Shown piece after piece: positions 41,596-49,571 of a stretch of DNA of 64,000 nucleotides (positions within the stretch are counted from its first letter, which is position 1; each line of letters starts with the position of its first letter). The notes under the pieces were generated by a model. It saw only the letters and a list, made by a program, of their open reading frames with translations. It had not been told where the DNA came from and searched no databases. The stretch comes from an uncultured Oscillospiraceae bacterium (GTDB lineage: Bacteria; Bacillota; Clostridia; Oscillospirales; Acutalibacteraceae), in the NCBI GenBank assembly GCA_900544715.1, contig UQWL01000010.1, forward strand, positions 31,271 to 95,270. Direction: 5' to 3'. Made by a program: the position numbers and the translations under genes.

Positions 41596-42327
41596 TCAAT
41601 CCCGTTTCATCGCGGCGAAGGGGTAATCCATAAAGCGCTCCGGCATGACGAAGCGCACAAAGTTGGAGGGCGCCTCATCCCCCTCAAAATACAGCCAGCG
41701 CGTCATTTCCAGCACACGCTGATTCGGCAGCACACGCAGCTCCGCCTGCTCTTTCTCCGTCGGCACACGGCGCACAATCGAATAATCGATTTTGCCCACG
41801 CTCAAATCCTCCTGCGTGAGGATCACATGCGCGATCGAGGCCTCGCTCTCCGCGCTCCCGGCAATGCGCTCATAAAGCTCCGGCGTGAAGTAGTTATCCT
41901 CCACAGCCACCGGGATTTTCTCGCCATAGCGCACGCGCTTAAGGCGGCGCACCACCCTGCCGGGTGCCCAGCGCTCGCTGAGGATGCCGGATTCCACCGT
42001 GACCGGCTCATCCTTCACCACGCGGTTCACGCAGCGGATGCCCATTTTATCCAGGGAGTAGGAGAGGGAAATCAGTGGTTCAAAGCCGAGCTCTCGCTTC
42101 GGCTCTTTGACAAACGTGCCAATTCCGTGCCGCTTTTCCACCTGCCCTTCATGCTCCAGCTCATTCAAGGCGGCGCGCACGGTTGCCCGCCCCACCTGTA
42201 GCTGCTCCATGAGCTCCTTCTCCGTGGGCAGGCGGTCGCCTGCCTTATAATCCCCCATCCGGATGCGGTTTAATATATACTCTCTCACCTGAATATATAA
42301 AGGAGTGTAGCTTGCTTTATCCAGCAT
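41596..42327 (-). CDS. GntR-family regulator with UTRA ligand domain
   Basis: A 243-residue regulator of the HutC subfamily. The winged helix (YILNRIRMGDYKAGDRLPTEKELMEQ, then VGRATVRAALNELEHEGQVEKRHGIGTFV) is followed by a UTRA domain that normally binds a sugar or sugar phosphate. ATG 42327 has GAAGGG at about ten bases. It is embedded between the SGNH and GH30 genes of the operon it probably controls, and may also act at the divergent promoter pair at 43962-43998. Confidence 0.9.
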   Translation of the reverse strand: MLDKASYTPLYIQVREYILNRIRMGDYKAGDRLPTEKELMEQLQVGRATVRAALNELEHEGQVEKRHGIGTFVKEPKRELGFEPLISLSYSLDKMGIRCVNRVVKDEPVTVESGILSERWAPGRVVRRLKRVRYGEKIPVAVEDNYFTPELYERIAGSAESEASIAHVILTQEDLSVGKIDYSIVRRVPTEKEQAELRVLPNQRVLEMTRWLYFEGDEAPSNFVRFVMPERFMDYPFAAMKRD

Positions 42328-42366
42328 ACGTTTCGCGCCCTTCTTCCCAAAAAATCCATAACTCAA

Positions 42367-43914
42367 TTATACACAGGAATAGTGCTTTGTCAAAATCCGG
42401 CTGTTTTTCGGCACTTCCAGTAGGGTCGTGCAAAAATAACGTGCGATCATAAGCTCGCCTTCTTCGTTCGGGCGGCCGCCGGCATCAAACCATTGCTCCT
42501 GCACGCGCGCATCGCTTTGCGCTGTTTCCTGCGCCAAAAGCGCGAGGTCAAGCAATATCACACCCTCCTGCTGCCCAAGGCTCCTCATCACGTCAAGGCA
42601 GTCGCTCACATCCTCCCGCAGGGTCAGCGGCGTTTGCAGGATCACCAGGGCGCCATCCGCCTTTGCCCGATCGATAAGCGCGCGCAGGTTATGCGCAAAT
42701 TGCGCAGACGAAACTGGCTTCTCCTCCTCAAATTCCGGCATGATCGACACGACCGACGGGTGAAATCGGCCCGTCCAATCGTCATAATGCGCCATCATAT
42801 CAGAAACGGAATCGCCGCTGTGCGCCTGATTAACGCAGTAACGCATCCGGTTTGCATAGTCATCGCCGATCATCTCCCAGCGCGCTACCTCCTGAATATG
42901 CGCGGGGTAGGCGCGTGCCCCGTTTTGTGAAAACTGCACGCCTGCGGTTGTACCGCCGCCGAGATAGACCCAAACAGAAGCCCGGCCCGGCGTAAAATAC
43001 GGCGCAAACCGGGCGCTCTTCTCCGTATCCAGCGCCGCCTTCACGGAAACCGGCTTTTTCTCTTCCGCCAGAGGAACGGCATGGTAGCTCCCGGATGCAA
43101 AAATTCCGTCAGCAGAAAACGCCAAATCAAGCGACCGCAGCAGGTAGCGAATCCACAGCAGGTGCCCATATTCATTCGGATGGATGGCATCCGACATCAG
43201 CTTTTTTACCTCTTTGGGATGGGCCGACCAAAAGGCATTGTGGTCGATCAGCAAGAGCTCTTCCCGCTGGGCAAGCGAACGTAGGGCCTCTAAATAAGGG
43301 GTAAGAGCTTTCTGCCTTGCACTGGTGGTGTTCGGCGTTTGCAGCACCGGCACCGCTCCGCTCTCCCGAATCCGCCGGACGGCCTCGCTCAGATTCTGGG
43401 CATAGCGTTCCGGTGTCATCCCCTCCGTGGTGCAGTCGTTCATTCCAAAGCAGAGGAAGACGACATCTGCCTGGTAATCCGATACCCATGCGTCAAAATG
43501 TTCCATCATATCCTGGGCCGTCGCGCCGGAAACGCCAGTATTCACAACCGTGTCATAGCGTCGCTCCGGCGATACCTTCACAGCCTGCATAAAATATTCC
43601 TGATAATTGCGCAGGTAATCCGTGTGCATGCAGCCGTGCGTAATGCTGTCCCCAGCGAACACCCAGGTGACAGGCTGCTCCCGCTTTTGCATCTCCTGCA
43701 AAAGCACATATTCGCTTTTATTGCGGTTTCGCGGTGCATCCGCCTCGCCGATTTCAATGGTTTCCGGCAGCGACGGAATCAGGCTTTTCACAAGAAAATA
43801 GACGCTGGAGCCCAGCAATGCCAGAATACACAGCGCCACCATAAACCAAAGCCCCATTTTATCTTGCAGCCCTTTGAGCTGACTCATCAATTTGAGAAAT
43901 GAAACACTGAGCAT
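42367..43914 (-). CDS. Membrane-anchored double SGNH-domain protein, second domain degenerate
   Basis: A 515-residue protein with one N-terminal membrane helix (about 21-43) and two tandem SGNH-like domains. The first is complete: FAGDSITHG (S90), NTGVSGATAQDMM, FLCFGMNDCT and DAIHPNEYGH. The second repeats the fold (NQAHSGDSVSDMMAHYDDW, ALVILQTPLT, DAGGRPNEEGE), but the serine block reads YLGGGTTAG and the histidine is lost, so it should be inactive and may bind glycan. An outside location is likely. It heads the operon with GntR, GH30 and the six-hairpin protein, suggesting deacylation of the same glycan. Confidence 0.8.
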   Translation of the reverse strand: MLSVSFLKLMSQLKGLQDKMGLWFMVALCILALLGSSVYFLVKSLIPSLPETIEIGEADAPRNRNKSEYVLLQEMQKREQPVTWVFAGDSITHGCMHTDYLRNYQEYFMQAVKVSPERRYDTVVNTGVSGATAQDMMEHFDAWVSDYQADVVFLCFGMNDCTTEGMTPERYAQNLSEAVRRIRESGAVPVLQTPNTTSARQKALTPYLEALRSLAQREELLLIDHNAFWSAHPKEVKKLMSDAIHPNEYGHLLWIRYLLRSLDLAFSADGIFASGSYHAVPLAEEKKPVSVKAALDTEKSARFAPYFTPGRASVWVYLGGGTTAGVQFSQNGARAYPAHIQEVARWEMIGDDYANRMRYCVNQAHSGDSVSDMMAHYDDWTGRFHPSVVSIMPEFEEEKPVSSAQFAHNLRALIDRAKADGALVILQTPLTLREDVSDCLDVMRSLGQQEGVILLDLALLAQETAQSDARVQEQWFDAGGRPNEEGELMIARYFCTTLLEVPKNSRILTKHYSCV

Positions 43915-43961
43915 TTACCTCACCATCCCAAAAAAATTCTAAACGAAATCCATCATATTTA

Positions 43962-43990
43962 TTGACAAAAGTATAATAAATTGATACAAT
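43962..43990 (+). promoter_or_regulatory. Plus-strand promoter of the flavoprotein operon
   Basis: Perfect TTGACA (43962-43967), 17 bases, TACAAT (43985-43990). The transcript start is near 43997, 81 bases before the gene. The promoter is overlapped completely by one on the other strand. Confidence 0.8.
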
Positions 43991-43998
43991 CCTGTCAA
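43970..43998 (-). promoter_or_regulatory. Minus-strand promoter of the glycan operon
   Basis: Read on the minus strand: perfect TTGACA (43998-43993), 17 bases, TATACT (43975-43970). The transcript start is near 43963, about 50 bases before the gene at 43914. It occupies the same DNA as the plus-strand promoter, so RNA polymerase can use only one at a time. Confidence 0.75.
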
Positions 43999-44077
43999 GA
44001 GGTTCGGACAACCGGACCATTTCTCTTTTTATCTTCCACAGCAAAAAACGATTGAAATAAATGGAGAGGTGATTCCC

Positions 44078-45790
44078 ATGACAACGGCTCAGAAGCTGGA
44101 ACGCACCCTGCGCAGCAAAGGGTACGAGGACGTTTCCTGCACCGAGTGGCGTAAATCCATCCGGCTGGAGGGGGAACTCGACGATTGGAAAGCCATCGTC
44201 AAGGCCGGAAAGATTGCCGCAAAGGCGGGCTATAAAGGCGTCATCAACGATATTGCGCTCAAAGGCTTCACACCGCCTCCTGTCCGCACGCCGAAACGGC
44301 GGGATAACGCGCTGGAGGGCCGCAGGCCGGATGTGCTCGTCATCGGCGGCGGCGTGATCGGCTGCGCAATCGCCCGCGAGCTTTCCAAAAATGCGCTCGA
44401 TATCCTGCTGCTTGATAAGGAAAGCGACGTGGCCATGCACGCGTCCTCCCGCAACGACGGCATGATTCACCCCGGCATTGCTTCGCATGCCAATACGCTG
44501 CGCGGCAAGATGAATGTAAAAGGCAACGCCATGTATACACAGCTCTGTGAGGAGCTCGGCGTTCCCTTCCAGCGGTATGGCAACCTGATCCTCTATGCCG
44601 ACCATGTGTTTGGAACAGTGGCGGAGCCTTATCTCGGCGAGCGGGCGCGCAAATTGGGGATTGTCGGCGGCAAAATCAGCCGCAAGCGGCTGCACGAAAT
44701 TGAGCCGAATATCACGGACCGCGCGTTGGGCGCGTTTGAATACCCCTCCTCCGGCGTGCTATCCCCTTATAAGCTGACTGTCGCTCTGGCGGAAAATGCC
44801 GTGGAAAACGGCGTACAGGTTTCCCTCGACACCATCGTCACCGGCATGGAGATGGAGGGCGATGCGATCGGCAGCGTTTTCACCAACCGCGGCGCCATCC
44901 ACCCGCGGCTCGTCATCAATGCAGCGGGCGTTTTCTCCGATCAGATTGCCGAGATGGCAAACGACCGCTTTTTCTCCATCCACCCGCGCAAGGGAGAGCT
45001 GGTGATCCTCGATAAAAAGAAGGGCCCGCTCGTCACCCGCTCGATGGGGCTGATCGATCTCACCCAGGCTACTTCCGACACCAAGGGCGGCGGCGTGATG
45101 CGCACCATCGATCAAAACGTGCTCGTGGGGCCGGATGCATACGAGCAGCCGATGCGCGAGGATTTCAGCACGCACCGCGAGAATATCGACGCAATCCTGA
45201 AAAAGCATCTCCCGCTCATCAAGGGCTTCGCCCCGTCGGATGTGATCACCTATTTCGCCGGGATCCGCGCTGCTACATACGAAGAGGAATTCATCATCGA
45301 GCGCTCGGAATATGTGCAAAACCTCGTCCATGCGGCCGGCATCCAGTCGCCGGGCCTCGCCTCCGCCCCCGCAATTGCGGAAGAAATCACAAAAATCACG
45401 GTGGATGCGCTCAAGGAGCAGATGGCAGTAAAGCCGAACGCCGCCTTCAACCCGCACCGCAGGGTGGTGCCCCATATGAGCGATTTGACAACCGAGGAAA
45501 AGCAGGAGATCATCAAAAAGAACCCGGATTACGGCGTGATCATCTGCCGCTGCGAAGGCATCAGCAAGGGTGAGATTGTGGATACGATCCACTCCCCCAT
45601 CCCCGCCACCTCCATCGATGCGCTCAAACGCCGCGTACGGCCCGGCATGGGCCGGTGCCAGGGCGGCTTCTGCTCCCCGCTGGTGACGCAGATCATCTGT
45701 GAGGAAACGGGGCTTTCCCCGGAAGAGGTTACCAAAAGCGGGGAGGATTCCAACCTGATTCTGGAACGCACACACAAAGGAGAAGTTTGA
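44078..45790 (+). CDS. GlpA-like FAD-dependent dehydrogenase with N-terminal BON-like and C-terminal [2Fe-2S] domains
   Basis: A 570-residue flavoprotein. Residues 1-80 form a small extra domain (SIRLEGELDDWKAIVKAGKIAAKAGYKGVINDI in two parts) that looks BON-like. Then comes a glycerol-3-phosphate dehydrogenase/DAO-type FAD domain with VLVIGGGVIGCAIAREL and SRNDGMIHPGIA, and a C-terminal BFD-like [2Fe-2S] domain with ICRCEG and GRCQGGFCSPLV. ATG 44078 follows GGAGAGG. The class oxidises glycerol 3-phosphate or 2-hydroxyacids and hands electrons to partner proteins; the two genes that follow match such partners. The substrate is not proven. Confidence 0.85.
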   Translation: MTTAQKLERTLRSKGYEDVSCTEWRKSIRLEGELDDWKAIVKAGKIAAKAGYKGVINDIALKGFTPPPVRTPKRRDNALEGRRPDVLVIGGGVIGCAIARELSKNALDILLLDKESDVAMHASSRNDGMIHPGIASHANTLRGKMNVKGNAMYTQLCEELGVPFQRYGNLILYADHVFGTVAEPYLGERARKLGIVGGKISRKRLHEIEPNITDRALGAFEYPSSGVLSPYKLTVALAENAVENGVQVSLDTIVTGMEMEGDAIGSVFTNRGAIHPRLVINAAGVFSDQIAEMANDRFFSIHPRKGELVILDKKKGPLVTRSMGLIDLTQATSDTKGGGVMRTIDQNVLVGPDAYEQPMREDFSTHRENIDAILKKHLPLIKGFAPSDVITYFAGIRAATYEEEFIIERSEYVQNLVHAAGIQSPGLASAPAIAEEITKITVDALKEQMAVKPNAAFNPHRRVVPHMSDLTTEEKQEIIKKNPDYGVIICRCEGISKGEIVDTIHSPIPATSIDALKRRVRPGMGRCQGGFCSPLVTQIICEETGLSPEEVTKSGEDSNLILERTHKGEV

Positions 45791-45809
45791 AAGAGTACTC
45801 TTTCAAACT
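45784..45809 (+). repeat. Perfect 26-base palindrome over the stop codon of the GlpA-like gene
   Basis: AGTTTGAAAGAGT and its exact complement meet at 45796/45797 without spacer; the TGA stop (45788-45790) lies inside. It can fold into an mRNA hairpin with a small loop or bind a dimeric protein. A T-rich stretch (GCGTTTTGTGTTTTTCG) follows, so it could also partly terminate transcription. Confidence 0.6.
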
Positions 45810-45907
45810 GCGTTTTGTGTTTTTCGAGCATAAAGCCACTCGAAATTTTGACTGCGCCAAAACCGCACAAAGCCGCGGCCCGGCGCAGGAAAGGAATGGT
45901 TATAAGC

Positions 45908-47152
45908 ATGAAACGGTATGACGTGATCGTCCTCGGCGGCGGGCCCGCGGGCCTTGCGGCTGCGATCAGCGCATCAAAAGAGAACGCAAGCGTCCTGCTC
46001 ATTGAACGCGAGGCGAAAATGGGCGGCATTTTAAAGCAGTGCATCCATGACGGATTTGGCCTGCTGCGTTTTGGCGAGCGGCTCACCGGCCCGGAATATG
46101 CGGATCGTTTTCTCAAAGAGCTGCTCCAGATGGAGATCGACTACCGTACCTCCGCTTTCGTCCTGAATGCGAAAAAACAGCTGGGCGGCGGCTTCCGGCT
46201 GGAAATCCAAACGCAGGACGGCATCCTCTATGAGGAATGCAACGCGCTCGTGCTGGCCTGCGGCTGCCGGGAAAAAACGGCTCGACAGGTCTGGATCCAC
46301 GGCGACCGCCCCGCGGGCGTTTACACCGCGGGCACGGCGCAGCATTTCGTCAACCTTATGGGCTGTATGCCCACCAAAAAATGCGTGATCCTCGGCAGCG
46401 GCGATATCGGCATGATTATGGCCCGTCGCCTGACGCTGGAGGGCGCTGAAGTGGAGGGCGTATATGAGATCAAAGACGCGCCCGCCGGCCTTGCGCGCAA
46501 TGTTGCGCAGTGCTTGAACGACTATCATATCCCCCTCCATCTCTCCACCACTGTCACACGCGTGATCGGCACGAAACGCGTGGAGGCCGTGGAGGTCTGC
46601 CAGGTGGACGGTTCCATGCAGCCCATCGCGGGCACCGAGCGCATCATTGACTGCGATGCCCTCATCCTCTCCGTCGGCCTGCTGCCGGAAAACGAGATTG
46701 CCGAGCAGCTCGGCGTGGCGCTCGATCCGGCCACCAAGGGTCCCTTCGTCGACCAGCGGTTGATGACGAGCGTGCCCGGCGTATTCTGCTGCGGCAACGC
46801 CCTGCATGTGAACGACCTGGTGGACTATGTATCCGAGAGCGGTGAACTCGCAGGCAAGGCGGCTGCCCACTATGCGCCCGCCGAGCGCTGCCGGGTAAAG
46901 CTGAGCTACCGCAAAGGGGATTTTCTCTACGCGGTGCCGCAATATTACGATATGGAGCAGCCCGGTGCCTTCACCGTCTACTTCCGCAGCCGGACAGACC
47001 GCCGCAGTCAATCCGTTACCCTGCTGGTAAACGACCAGGCGGAAAAGAAGAAAAACTATCTGCGTTTGCTCCCCTCCGAGATGGAGACTTTGACCGTTAC
47101 GCCCAAAGAAAAGGTCCGCAGCCTCCAGCTGAAGATGGAAGCGCGGCAGTAA
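45908..47152 (+). CDS. NAD(P)/FAD-dependent oxidoreductase (GlpB/HcnB-like partner)
   Basis: A 414-residue pyridine nucleotide-disulphide-type flavoprotein with VIVLGGGPAGLAAAISASK (FAD), ALVLACGCREKTARQ, a second Rossmann motif CVILGSGDIGMIMARR and DALILSVGLLPENEIAEQLG. Members of this family accompany GlpA-like proteins and DUF1667 proteins in anaerobes and probably link their electrons to NAD or another acceptor. ATG 45908 is used; ATG 45896, four codons earlier, is the alternative since AGGAAAGG precedes both. The 117-base gap to the preceding gene contains a 26-base palindrome. Confidence 0.85.
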   Translation: MKRYDVIVLGGGPAGLAAAISASKENASVLLIEREAKMGGILKQCIHDGFGLLRFGERLTGPEYADRFLKELLQMEIDYRTSAFVLNAKKQLGGGFRLEIQTQDGILYEECNALVLACGCREKTARQVWIHGDRPAGVYTAGTAQHFVNLMGCMPTKKCVILGSGDIGMIMARRLTLEGAEVEGVYEIKDAPAGLARNVAQCLNDYHIPLHLSTTVTRVIGTKRVEAVEVCQVDGSMQPIAGTERIIDCDALILSVGLLPENEIAEQLGVALDPATKGPFVDQRLMTSVPGVFCCGNALHVNDLVDYVSESGELAGKAAAHYAPAERCRVKLSYRKGDFLYAVPQYYDMEQPGAFTVYFRSRTDRRSQSVTLLVNDQAEKKKNYLRLLPSEMETLTVTPKEKVRSLQLKMEARQ

Positions 47153-47167
47153 AGGAGCGTGTGCTTT

Positions 47168-47572
47168 ATGAAAAATACTGTGCAGGAGATGACCTGTATC
47201 GTCTGCCCAAACGGCTGCCGCTTGCAGGTAATGGAAAAGGATGGTAAGATAGAGGTAACAGGCGCCACCTGCAAAAAGGGCGTCGCCTTTGCGGAAAACG
47301 AACTGAAAAACCCGACCCGCTCCATTGCGAGCACGGTAAAAACCATTTTCCCGGACTGCCCCTATGTGAGCGTGAAAACGGATGGCGAGCTGCCGAAGGA
47401 GCAGATCATGCAGGCTATGGAAAAGATCAATGGCGTCACCCTGAAAAAACGGCTGCCCATCGGCGGCGTGGTGCTCAAAAACGTGTTCGGCGTGAATATC
47501 GTCGCCACCAGCGATATGGCAGAAGCCCCCGCACCCTGCCGGGTTCACGGAGAAGCGTGCGAAAAAGCATAA
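47168..47572 (+). CDS. DUF1667 protein, small iron-sulphur-type partner of GlpA-like enzymes
   Basis: A 134-residue protein of the DUF1667 family. Its N-terminal part has cysteines in TCIVCPNGCRLQV and GATCKKGVAFAENE, reminiscent of an iron-sulphur or zinc site, followed by the conserved NPTRSIASTVKTIFP and a C-terminal block with LPIGGVVLKNVFGVNIVAT. ATG 47168 follows AAGGAG with ten bases spacing. The GlpA-like, FAD oxidoreductase and DUF1667 genes are a recurring trio; this protein presumably carries electrons in it. Confidence 0.85.
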   Translation: MKNTVQEMTCIVCPNGCRLQVMEKDGKIEVTGATCKKGVAFAENELKNPTRSIASTVKTIFPDCPYVSVKTDGELPKEQIMQAMEKINGVTLKKRLPIGGVVLKNVFGVNIVATSDMAEAPAPCRVHGEACEKA

Positions 47573-47618
47573 ACAGGCATCCATCGAATTAAATTCAGAA
47601 AATAGGAGGTACACAGCA

Positions 47619-49364
47619 ATGGCTCTCAGCAAAAAGAAGGTGTCCGATTTTTATCCGGACTGGTACCATGAAGAGGCACCCGCCGATTCCTGGCGCTCCA
47701 TCCTCAAATGGGGCGATCCAAAGGAATTCAAAGCCCCCAGCCGCTCCCTCTACCGCATGATGAAGGATGTCTTCGACATGACGGACAGCGACTTCCAGGA
47801 GAAGAAGGAGATGGGCCTGGAGCCGGTCAAATACGACCATCCCTCCCGCTTTACCGACGAGCAGCTAAACGACCTGCGCGCCATTGTGGGCCGCGCAAAC
47901 GTTACGGTAGACGACTATGCCCGCCTGAGCGTTGCCTACGGCAAAACGATGATCGACCTGATGCGCCTGAGAAAACACATCGTGGAGAATGTGCCGGACG
48001 CCGTGGTCTACCCCCGCAACCGCGCGGATATTATCGGGCTTGTCAAATACTGCACGGAGCACAAAATCCCGATGTACGTCTACGGCGGCGGCTCCTCCGT
48101 CACGCGCGGTGTGGAGCCCGTGTGCGGCGGTATCACGCTCGATATGCGCAAAAATTTCAACAAGGTCATCCGCTTCAGCGAGCACAACCAGACCATCACC
48201 GTGGAGGCCGGTATGAGCGGCCCGCAGCTTGAGGAGATCCTCAACCACGCGCCCGAAAAGCTGCATGCCAAGGGGCGCTACACCTGCGGCCACTTTCCGC
48301 AATCCTTTGAATACTCCTCCGTCGGCGGCTGGACGGTCACGCGCGGCGCGGGCCAGAACTCCAGCTACTACGGCAAGATTGAGGATATCGTCATCAGCCA
48401 GGAATATGTCACCCCCGTGGGCATTATCAAAAGTGACGAGTGCCCGCGCAACGCGACCGGCCCCTCCATCGATCAGATCATGATGGGCAGCGAGGGCACC
48501 TTCGGCATCCTGACGCATGTCACCCTGCGCGTGTTTAAATACATGCCGGAGAACCGCTTCCGCTTCAGCTATGTTTTCCACAACTGGGACGACGCCGTCA
48601 CCGCCGCCCGCGAGATCATGCAGGGCGAGTTCGGCTTCCCATCCGTGTTCCGCGTATCGGACGCGGAGGAGACGGAGATCGCCTTCCACCTCTACGGCGT
48701 GGCGGATACGCCTATTGACGCGCTGCTCAAAGCGCGCGGCTATGAATCCAACAAGCGCTGCCTGATGCTTGGCTTCACGGAGGGAGAGCGCCACTTTAGC
48801 AAAAATGTAAAACGCCGCATTTGGGATATCTGCCATAAATATGGCGCGATGTATACCACCGGCATCGTCACAAGAGGCTGGGAGAAGGGCCGCTTCCGCG
48901 ACCCCTACCTGCGTGAGGACCTGGGCGATTACGGCCTAATGCTCGACACGCTGGAGTGCTCCGTCAACTGGGATAACTTCATGGACGTCTACAAGAGCGT
49001 GCGCGCCTACTGCAAGAGCCGCCCGAACACGATGTGCATGACGCACATGTCGCACTTCTATCCACAGGGCGCGAATCTCTACTTCATCTTCCAGGCGAAG
49101 ATGGACAGCATCGAGGAATACCTGGAATATCAGTACGGGATCATGGATCATATCCAGGCAGCCGGCGCCTCGATGAGCCACCACCACGGCATCGGCAAGA
49201 TGACCGCCCCGTGGCTGGAGGCCCAGATCGGCCACAATGAGATGGAGGTTTATCGTGCGCTCAAGGAGCATTTCGATCCGGATCACATCATGAATCCGGG
49301 CGGGACGCTCGGCCTTGACCTGCCGGAAGACCAGCGGCGCGATCTGATCCACAAAAAACAGTAA
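47619..49364 (+). CDS. FAD-binding oxidase/alkyl-DHAP synthase-like (AGPS family)
   Basis: A 581-residue VAO-family flavoprotein. The FAD domain has VVYPRNRADIIGLVKYC, YGGGSSVTRGVEP and MMGSEGTFGILTHVTLRV. The C-terminal active-site block reads AGASMSHHHGIGKM, the histidine-rich motif of alkyldihydroxyacetone phosphate synthase, where D-lactate/glycolate oxidases have GEHGIG; the N-terminal SWRSILKWGD also fits AGPS. AGPS swaps an acyl for an alkyl chain on DHAP to make ether lipids. With a GlpA-like gene upstream the substrate may be a glycerol phosphate derivative, but an unusual 2-hydroxyacid is also possible. AGGAGG lies before ATG 47619. Confidence 0.8.
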   Translation: MALSKKKVSDFYPDWYHEEAPADSWRSILKWGDPKEFKAPSRSLYRMMKDVFDMTDSDFQEKKEMGLEPVKYDHPSRFTDEQLNDLRAIVGRANVTVDDYARLSVAYGKTMIDLMRLRKHIVENVPDAVVYPRNRADIIGLVKYCTEHKIPMYVYGGGSSVTRGVEPVCGGITLDMRKNFNKVIRFSEHNQTITVEAGMSGPQLEEILNHAPEKLHAKGRYTCGHFPQSFEYSSVGGWTVTRGAGQNSSYYGKIEDIVISQEYVTPVGIIKSDECPRNATGPSIDQIMMGSEGTFGILTHVTLRVFKYMPENRFRFSYVFHNWDDAVTAAREIMQGEFGFPSVFRVSDAEETEIAFHLYGVADTPIDALLKARGYESNKRCLMLGFTEGERHFSKNVKRRIWDICHKYGAMYTTGIVTRGWEKGRFRDPYLREDLGDYGLMLDTLECSVNWDNFMDVYKSVRAYCKSRPNTMCMTHMSHFYPQGANLYFIFQAKMDSIEEYLEYQYGIMDHIQAAGASMSHHHGIGKMTAPWLEAQIGHNEMEVYRALKEHFDPDHIMNPGGTLGLDLPEDQRRDLIHKKQ

Positions 49365-49393
49365 TACCGCAAAAGAGAGAGAATGCGATAAAA

Positions 49394-49435
49394 AACCGGT
49401 GCTGTGGATAGCCCCACAACACCGGTTCTCCTTTT
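49394..49435 (+). terminator. Terminator of the flavoprotein operon
   Basis: Arms AACCGGTGCTGTGG (49394-49407) and CCACAACACCGGTT (49414-49427) pair with one wobble around six bases, followed by CTCCTTTT. Confidence 0.8.
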
Positions 49436-49509
49436 ACCATGAGATATAGCCAGCGCATCAAGCCGTATCCCACCTCCAGTGCATACCGCATAATTTTGCA
49501 AATAAAATA

Positions 49510-49552
49510 AAAGCGTGCGCAGCCATCCGGCATAGCCTGCGCACGCTTTTTA
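49510..49552. terminator. Bidirectional terminator between convergent operons
   Basis: AAAAGCGTGCGCAG (49510-49523) and CTGCGCACGCTTTT (49538-49551) are perfect complements with T-runs on both sides. It ends the minus-strand amino acid transporter operon, whose last stop is at 49572. Confidence 0.88.
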
Positions 49553-49571
49553 TAACACCGATTTTGGATTA

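Noticed and set aside
46031..47632. 533-residue minus-strand frame opposite the FAD oxidoreductase and DUF1667 genes
   Set aside because: Antisense shadow of two genes with clear cofactor motifs and ribosome binding sites.
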